This document shows positions 33,855-38,708 of a DNA stretch of 38,708 nucleotides, in pieces; position 1 is the stretch's first letter; every line of letters starts with the position of its first letter. The notes beneath the pieces are model-generated. The model was not told the DNA's origin and did not search any database. It worked only from the letters and a program-made list of their open reading frames with translations. Source of the DNA: Chitinophagaceae bacterium (GTDB lineage: Bacteria > Bacteroidota > Bacteroidia > Chitinophagales > Chitinophagaceae); contig JAFBAN010000174.1 of NCBI GenBank assembly GCA_019247775.1, positions 1 through 38,708 of the forward strand, in the 5' to 3' direction. A program made the translations under genes and the position numbers.

Positions 33855-34451
33855 ATGGGATTACTGCTCAAGCTTGAAAAGAAAATAAAAGGAACGCTGA
33901 ACAGATGGTTCGGAATGGAATTCAGATCGCCCTCCGAAACGGCTAAAGTGCGTCATTGGGTGATGCCCTATTGCATAGGCAAGGGCTGCGATATCGGTTT
34001 CGGCGGCGATAAGATATCGAAGCAGAACTGCGACGGGATCGATTTTCCGCAACCCTATACCAATACCGGGAAAGACAAAGTGGATATCGGCGTGGATGTG
34101 ATCAACAATGAGATCCCGGTTCCCGACAACACCTACGACTATGTCTATACCAGTCACCTGATCGAAGACTTCACCGACACCAAAGACGCGCTTCGCAAAT
34201 TCATCCGCATCCTGAAAAACAAGGGCAACCTGATCCTGGTCTTCCCAGATCAGCCTGCTTACGCTGCCTATTGCAAAAAAATGGGCGTGCCGATGAACCC
34301 CTATCATGTTCATGCCAATATGGGCTACGATTATATGCTGAACCAATTGAGTCAGCTGCCGGGCATCGGCTTTGAAATACTTTTTTCGAGCAACTGCGAA
34401 CTCGATTATAATGTTGTGATCGTTCTCAGGATAACCAAACAGGCCGCATGA
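33855..34451 (+). CDS. Class I SAM-dependent methyltransferase (small, glycan-cluster type)
   Basis: A 198-residue protein. The SAM-binding Rossmann motif I is degenerate, CDIGFGGDK (about 43-51). Motif VDIGVDV and the post-II segment DNTYDYVYTSHLIEDF (about 92-107) match SAM methyltransferases of glycan loci. ILKNKGNLILVFPD is the usual strand 5 region. The frame could begin at TTG 33846, but ATG 33855 is preferred; it lies 5 bp beyond the GT2 stop. The gene ends in an ATGA overlap with the next. The acceptor is probably a sugar or lipid-linked glycan. Confidence 0.8.
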   Translation: MGLLLKLEKKIKGTLNRWFGMEFRSPSETAKVRHWVMPYCIGKGCDIGFGGDKISKQNCDGIDFPQPYTNTGKDKVDIGVDVINNEIPVPDNTYDYVYTSHLIEDFTDTKDALRKFIRILKNKGNLILVFPDQPAYAAYCKKMGVPMNPYHVHANMGYDYMLNQLSQLPGIGFEILFSSNCELDYNVVIVLRITKQAA

Positions 34452-35338
34452 GCTGGTTCAGCGATATGATCAACAGCTGGAAAGCCGGGTACAATCAGCG
34501 GCAGAAGGAAGAGCGTTTTATCAAAGGACTCCATGCGGCCGCAGATGTGCTGCGCCACGCGCCGATCGGGAGTGATGAGATCAGTTTTTCGCATACCGGC
34601 CACGCCGGCGATATCATTTATTCCATACCCGCCATGCTGGCGATAGCCGGCCGCCGCAGGATCAATTTCTACCTGGAGCTCAACCAGCCCGTACGGGATT
34701 TTACCCCGTCGATGCGTCACCCGAATGGTAAAGTGATGCTGACGCCTAAAAGCGTTGAAATGTTTACGCCGCTGATCCTGGCCCAGCCGCATTTTGTGCG
34801 TTGCGAAGCATTGAACGGGCAAAAAGTCGATTACGATCTCACCGCATTCCGTCAGCTTCCTTTCGATTACCGTATGGGCAGTATCGCCCGCTGGTACTTT
34901 CTGACCTATGGCGTTAGTGCCGATCTCGGCAAACCCTGGCTGTTCGCCACACCGAATACGAGTTATGCCGATGCCGTTGTGATCGCCCGCAGCAGCCGTT
35001 ATCATTCACCGGGCATCAATTATGGCTTCCTGAAAAAATACCCGCGACTGGTATTTGTGGGTGTGCTTGAGGAATACAACGACATGAAAAAAGAACTCCC
35101 TTCGCTTGAATATGCACCGGTACACGATTTTCTGCAACTGGCGAAGATCATCGCAGGCAGCCGGCTATTCATCGGCAACCAGTCCTTTCCTTTCTCACTG
35201 GCAGAGGCGCTGAAAGTGAAACGGGTACTGGAAGTGTATCACCAGTGCCCCAATGTGATCGTAGAGGGCGCCAATGGCTACGATTTTTGTTACCAGCCTC
35301 AATTTGAAAAGATCGTCAGCGGCTTGCTGGATCATTAA
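34448..35338 (+). CDS. GT9-like (heptosyltransferase-fold) protein
   Basis: A 296-residue protein. Residues about 46-60 read SFSHTGHAGDIIYSIPA, like the GxGDxLxxxPAL start of GT9 heptosyltransferases. The C-terminal stretch RLFIGNQSFPFSLAEALKVKR (split around about 238-258) resembles the GT9 motif in which a Gly-Asn-Asp-Ser-Gly segment binds the donor, here GNQSF. The altered residue and short length make activity uncertain. The start overlaps the methyltransferase stop by 4 bp. I therefore call the fold rather than the reaction. Confidence 0.65.
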   Translation: MSWFSDMINSWKAGYNQRQKEERFIKGLHAAADVLRHAPIGSDEISFSHTGHAGDIIYSIPAMLAIAGRRRINFYLELNQPVRDFTPSMRHPNGKVMLTPKSVEMFTPLILAQPHFVRCEALNGQKVDYDLTAFRQLPFDYRMGSIARWYFLTYGVSADLGKPWLFATPNTSYADAVVIARSSRYHSPGINYGFLKKYPRLVFVGVLEEYNDMKKELPSLEYAPVHDFLQLAKIIAGSRLFIGNQSFPFSLAEALKVKRVLEVYHQCPNVIVEGANGYDFCYQPQFEKIVSGLLDH

Positions 35339-35348
35339 ACAGAATAGT

Positions 35349-36254
35349 ATGCGAAAACTGATCAGGAAACTACTGAATACCGTGGGCTATGATATCGTAA
35401 AAGTGAATGTGCACAGCGACAAAAAAGCTTCGCAGGTAAAAAAAGTGAAAGTGGGAAATTATTTTGTCGATATGCCGGGCAACAACCCGCAGATCAGCAA
35501 CTATAAATACGAACCGCAGGTGAACAGTCAGCTGGGCAGGCTGTCTGCATGTATCGCTGCCAAATACCCGGAGCTTACCGTTATCGATGTCGGCGCCAAT
35601 GTGGGCGATACCATTGCGGTGATCAAAACAGCGATGGATCTGCCGGTGATCGGCATCGAAGGTGATGATATCTCTTATAAATTCCTGGAAAGAAATACCC
35701 GGCAGTTCAGCGGCGTTACCATCATCAAGGAATTCCTGGGCGAGAAAAAGCAAACGTTGAAAGTTGAACTGGAAAAAGGAGGCTGGAACACCACCTTGGT
35801 GCCCAGTGAAACAACCGGGAAAGAACTAACCCTCCGCACCCTGGATGAGGTATTGAGCGCCAGCGGGCTGGCAGACCGCAGTCTAAAACTTTTGAAAGTG
35901 GATTGCGAAGGGTTCGATACCATCATTATCCGCGGCGCAACCAGCCTGCTGCAGCAACACAGACCGGTCATTTATTTTGAATACAACAAATCCAATATGG
36001 ACGCCATCAAAGAAGATGGCTTCTCAACCCTGCTTTCACTTGAACAATACGGCTACCATTCGGTGATCCTGTTCGATAACAAAGGCCGCTTCCTGCTCAA
36101 TATCGACATGGCCCAGCGGGAACTCTTACGCCAGTTACATCACTATGCCGATGAGAACGACAGTGAGATCGCCTATTATGATGTTTGCCTTTTTCATGAC
36201 AGTGATAAAGACCTCGAAGCGGGTTTCCTGCGCGGCGAAGCCCCTTACCTATAA
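35349..36254 (+). CDS. FkbM-family SAM methyltransferase
   Basis: A 301-residue protein. SAM motif I is VIDVGANVGDTI (about 77-88), motif II is VIGIEGDD (about 102-109), and the FkbM hallmark is LLKVDCEGFDTIIIRGA (about 182-198), followed by HRPVIYFEYN. These enzymes usually O-methylate sugars or other hydroxyls. The frame is open to 35274, but ATG 35349 is preferred: it starts MRKLIRKLL and lies 10 bp after the previous stop, while the longer form would overlap that gene. Its last codons overlap the end of the convergent gene by 6 bp. Confidence 0.9.
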   Translation: MRKLIRKLLNTVGYDIVKVNVHSDKKASQVKKVKVGNYFVDMPGNNPQISNYKYEPQVNSQLGRLSACIAAKYPELTVIDVGANVGDTIAVIKTAMDLPVIGIEGDDISYKFLERNTRQFSGVTIIKEFLGEKKQTLKVELEKGGWNTTLVPSETTGKELTLRTLDEVLSASGLADRSLKLLKVDCEGFDTIIIRGATSLLQQHRPVIYFEYNKSNMDAIKEDGFSTLLSLEQYGYHSVILFDNKGRFLLNIDMAQRELLRQLHHYADENDSEIAYYDVCLFHDSDKDLEAGFLRGEAPYL

Positions 36255-37178
36255 ACTGATGCTGCGGGGATGCCCCGGCTTGTGGTACAGAAAATAGCGC
36301 GGCGGCTCATAATGATTCTCTGCAGTGAAAGGCCCGGTAAAATGATTGCCTACCAGGTCCTGCCGTACAAAAAATGCGTTCACTCCCGAAAACGAACTTG
36401 CTACAAGCGTATAACCTTTTTCCAGTCCCAGCTGGTACAGGGCTTCAAGGCTTGCGCTGGTATTGCTGCTTCCGTCCCACATGGCCGCGGGATCATAATC
36501 AACTACGAAATGGCAGCCGGGCCGGTAAATGGAATTGTATTCGATAATTACTACACGCGGCTTATAAGCATCGATCGCTTTCCACACATAATAGTCGTTC
36601 CGATCGATATCGATGGAGAGCAGGTCGAATTCTGCCGGGGTACTCGCCTGTTGAAATAAAGACTGGATATTTTCTGCCGTAATAAAATTAGTTAGCACGG
36701 TAAGCCGTTTGTCGGCGATCGCTTTTGCGCATGAGCTGCGGATCGAATTGGTATGCTCGGTGCTGCCATCGAGCCATACGCCCTGCCATCCATTGTACAG
36801 CAGGTAAGTAGTATTCGTTTCCGTACCGTCTTCCACCCCAAACTCCACAAAATATTTATTGGTAGTGCCGATGCGCTTGAAGATTTCCTGGATGATACCG
36901 TCTTCACCAAATTGCGAAAAAGCCTGGAATTCGAAACGGTTCAGCTTATCGGGTTTCTGGTAACGCGGGTTGGAGAAAAGGTGTCGCTGGATATAGTCAT
37001 CTATTTCAAGGCTGTAGGTCTTGGCCAGTTTGATATCGATATCTTCCAGGTACAGCGTGCGCCTGAGCTTGGTGTACAAGGTGTGTTTCCATTTTCCGAA
37101 CGTGCCCATGACTCTGATTATTTGGCGTGAAAATACTAATAAAGCTGATACAAGTTTTCGCAGCAGGCCCTCAAACAT
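36249..37178 (-). CDS. FkbM-like methyltransferase-fold protein
   Basis: A 309-residue protein, on the opposite strand to its neighbours. Its core FQAFSQFGEDGIIQEIFKRIG and FVEFGVEDGTETNTTYLL (about 88-130) look like FkbM-type proteins with SAM motif I as EFGVEDGTE. The segment FDLLSIDIDRNDYYVWKAI (about 185-203) matches the LSIDIDGND pattern of that group. A Met at residue 24 (37109) is a possible later start; the longer form has a hydrophobic N-terminal stretch and leaves only 12 bp to the divergent gene. Role presumably methylation or modification of a glycan (inference). Confidence 0.75.
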   Translation of the reverse strand: MFEGLLRKLVSALLVFSRQIIRVMGTFGKWKHTLYTKLRRTLYLEDIDIKLAKTYSLEIDDYIQRHLFSNPRYQKPDKLNRFEFQAFSQFGEDGIIQEIFKRIGTTNKYFVEFGVEDGTETNTTYLLYNGWQGVWLDGSTEHTNSIRSSCAKAIADKRLTVLTNFITAENIQSLFQQASTPAEFDLLSIDIDRNDYYVWKAIDAYKPRVVIIEYNSIYRPGCHFVVDYDPAAMWDGSSNTSASLEALYQLGLEKGYTLVASSFSGVNAFFVRQDLVGNHFTGPFTAENHYEPPRYFLYHKPGHPRSISL

Positions 37179-37190
37179 TATCTTGCGCTT

Positions 37191-38333
37191 ATGAAGCGCC
37201 TGAAGGGAATAATATACGATGGCATCGGGTGGCTGGCCGCAATGGGGTTTCGTAACGGCAACCGGAAGCCACGACTATTGGTGCTGCGCGTGGATGAGAT
37301 CGGTGATTTCATGCTCTGGCATAAATTCCTGCCCGAACTGCTGCAGGCCTTTCCCGGTCATGAACACCATTTCTGTGGTAACCAGAGCTGGCGTACCCTC
37401 TTCGAGACTTTTCATGGTGGTGAAATAGCCCATAGTTTCTGGCTCGACAAGATCAGGTTCAAGAAAGACATGCGTTATCGTTACCGGTTCTTGCGGCAGG
37501 TTCATAAAGCCGGGTATACCACAGTGATCAACCCTGCTTTTTCGCGGGATAAAAGGTACGACGACAGCATTGTGAACGCTGCCAAAGCAAAGGAAACCTG
37601 GGGTATGGTGGCCAACCAGGAGTCTGTTCAGGTTTATGAAAGAGGTTATGATAAAGGTCTCTATATCCGGCTTTTCGATTATCCGGAAAGGCCAATGTTC
37701 GAATTTTTCCGCAACAGGTTGTTCACTGAGTTCGTTACCGGAAAAAAATCCGGTGTAACAGATACCAGGTTAGGCACTATTGCGCTTCCAGCGATCGCAG
37801 TTCCCTTACCCCGGGACTTCTTCGTGGTATTCCCCGGCTCGCGCAGCAGCAAACGGATCTGGCCATCAGAAAATTTTGCGCAGGTAGCCCATTATTTGCA
37901 TGAAAACTATGGCTGGACCGCAGTGGTTTGCGGTACTAATTCCGATAAGCCTTATACCGATGCGTTTACGCAACACTATAGATATCCTGTGATCGATCTT
38001 ACCGGACAGACCAGTCTGCCGCAGATGCTGCCGGTTTTTGCAAAAGCCCGTTGTTTGTTGTCGGTGGATACCGGATCGGTCCATCTCGCCGCTGCAATGA
38101 ATTGCCCCGTATTCGGCGTTTTTAACGGGTCGCAATACAAACGGTTCGCACCTTACCCGGCAAGTTTACATGCACATGTGCACGCGATCTATCCCGACGA
38201 GATCGAAAAAGATCTGCAGGATGAAAAAACAGTACAAGAGCGGTATGAATTTGTGGTCGATATTCCCTATTCAATGGTGCGGCCTGAAAAAATGATCCTG
38301 GCGATACATGAACATTTTTCAGATAACAGCTAG
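37191..38333 (+). CDS. Glycosyltransferase family 9 (heptosyltransferase-like)
   Basis: A 380-residue GT-B enzyme. The N-terminal motif LLVLRVDEIGDFMLWHKFLPEL (split about 29-50) is the GT9 acceptor-domain start, with GD. The C-terminal domain has FPGSRSSKRIWPSENFA (about 215-231), where Lys binds the donor in ADP-heptose transferases, and LLSVDTGSVHLAAA (about 286-299), the donor-binding DTG motif. GT9 enzymes add heptose or related sugars to LPS-like cores. It starts 12 bp from the divergent FkbM-like gene and its stop abuts the next convergent gene with no gap. Confidence 0.92.
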   Translation: MKRLKGIIYDGIGWLAAMGFRNGNRKPRLLVLRVDEIGDFMLWHKFLPELLQAFPGHEHHFCGNQSWRTLFETFHGGEIAHSFWLDKIRFKKDMRYRYRFLRQVHKAGYTTVINPAFSRDKRYDDSIVNAAKAKETWGMVANQESVQVYERGYDKGLYIRLFDYPERPMFEFFRNRLFTEFVTGKKSGVTDTRLGTIALPAIAVPLPRDFFVVFPGSRSSKRIWPSENFAQVAHYLHENYGWTAVVCGTNSDKPYTDAFTQHYRYPVIDLTGQTSLPQMLPVFAKARCLLSVDTGSVHLAAAMNCPVFGVFNGSQYKRFAPYPASLHAHVHAIYPDEIEKDLQDEKTVQERYEFVVDIPYSMVRPEKMILAIHEHFSDNS

Positions 38334-38708
38334 CTACCAGTTCTCCAGGCCAGCTTTTTTCTTCACCGCGAACAACCATTTACCGAAAGGGGTCTTTAAC
38401 AGCCAGTGCAGCGTCTTAAGCCGCCATTGCCAGAGCCGCAGCAGCACAGAGGTTCCGAAATAGGATTCGTAGACTTTTTTATTTTCCTCCAGGGAGCGCA
38501 GGTATTGGGAGGAACTGATGCCCGCATCGTCGAACACCGCGATGGTTTTATCGAGATATCCATAAGGCTCATCTGCCAGCCTGCACATCAGGTCATAGTC
38601 CATCGCGATCTTATACTCGCTGTTGAACATCCCTACCCTGTCGTAAACTTCTTTGCGTACAAACCAGGTAGGATGGGATACACTGCGCATGCCACGATAG
38701 AGTTTACT
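38334..38708 (-). CDS. Glycosyltransferase family 2, C-terminal part (gene runs off the right edge)
   Basis: About 125 C-terminal residues are present; the frame stays open to the window edge. The stretch HPTWFVRKEVYDRVG, then FNSEYKIAMDYDLMCRLA, is the acceptor-binding end of GT2 transferases, with the AMDYDL Asp pair. The C-terminal tail is basic and Trp-rich (LLRLWQWRLKTLHWLL), perhaps membrane-associated. The first in-frame ATG at 38690 is internal to this fold, so the true start is outside the window. The stop codon directly abuts that of the GT9 gene. Confidence 0.88.
   Translation of the reverse strand, partial: SKLYRGMRSVSHPTWFVRKEVYDRVGMFNSEYKIAMDYDLMCRLADEPYGYLDKTIAVFDDAGISSSQYLRSLEENKKVYESYFGTSVLLRLWQWRLKTLHWLLKTPFGKWLFAVKKKAGLENW

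Overview
The window looks like part of a Bacteroidota chromosome, most likely family Chitinophagaceae. This is inferred from protein families and sequence style; no database search was run. The clues are type IX secretion (T9SS) C-terminal sorting domains on two cell-surface proteins, a SusE/SusF-type lipoprotein, multi-PAS cytoplasmic histidine kinases, starts without Shine-Dalgarno sequences, and promoter-like TAnnTTTG boxes. Base composition and coding style look even throughout. I see no integrase, transposase, phage gene or CRISPR array.

Region 1 (1-16 kb) is a signalling island. On the plus strand a CheB-type methylesterase (5' end outside the window) is followed one base later by a REC-HisKA-HATPase protein. 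Converging on them from the minus strand are a single-domain response regulator, an orphan SusE/F-like lipoprotein, and a long same-strand block. In transcription order that block is an orphan LuxR-type regulator (13.2-13.9 kb), a 7-PAS kinase, its LuxR-type regulator, a 6-PAS kinase, a second LuxR-type regulator and a GAF-domain kinase ending at a rho-independent terminator near 3.7 kb. The three LuxR-type regulators are 209-residue paralogues, and two share the same recognition-helix sequence.

Region 2 (13.9-24 kb, minus strand) carries two T9SS-exported surface proteins: a 695-residue HYR-repeat protein and a 2517-residue giant with three LamG-like domains, seven tandem 67-residue Ig-like repeats, HYR/Ig modules and an unusual Cys/His/Asp decapeptide repeat near the C-terminus. 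The giant gene has a good Bacteroidota promoter match and a strong terminator.

Region 3 (24.5-29.2 kb) is housekeeping: tRNA-Cys(GCA) with terminator, a nucleoside phosphorylase, dapF, a CorA-type transporter, a Nudix hydrolase and, on the other strand, a small membrane protein translationally coupled to a YhhQ-type queuosine-precursor transporter.

Region 4 (29.3-38.7 kb) is a glycan assembly locus: a YfhO-type membrane protein, several glycosyltransferases (GT4-, GT2- and GT9-like), a small SAM methyltransferase and FkbM-type methyltransferases, many joined by 4-bp ATGA overlaps. It runs off the right edge in a GT2 gene.

The most unusual non-coding feature is a set of three intergenic elements built from degenerate 7-bp repeats (core AAnTnnn and its reverse complement) arranged as inverted repeats. 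Each abuts or contains a stop codon.
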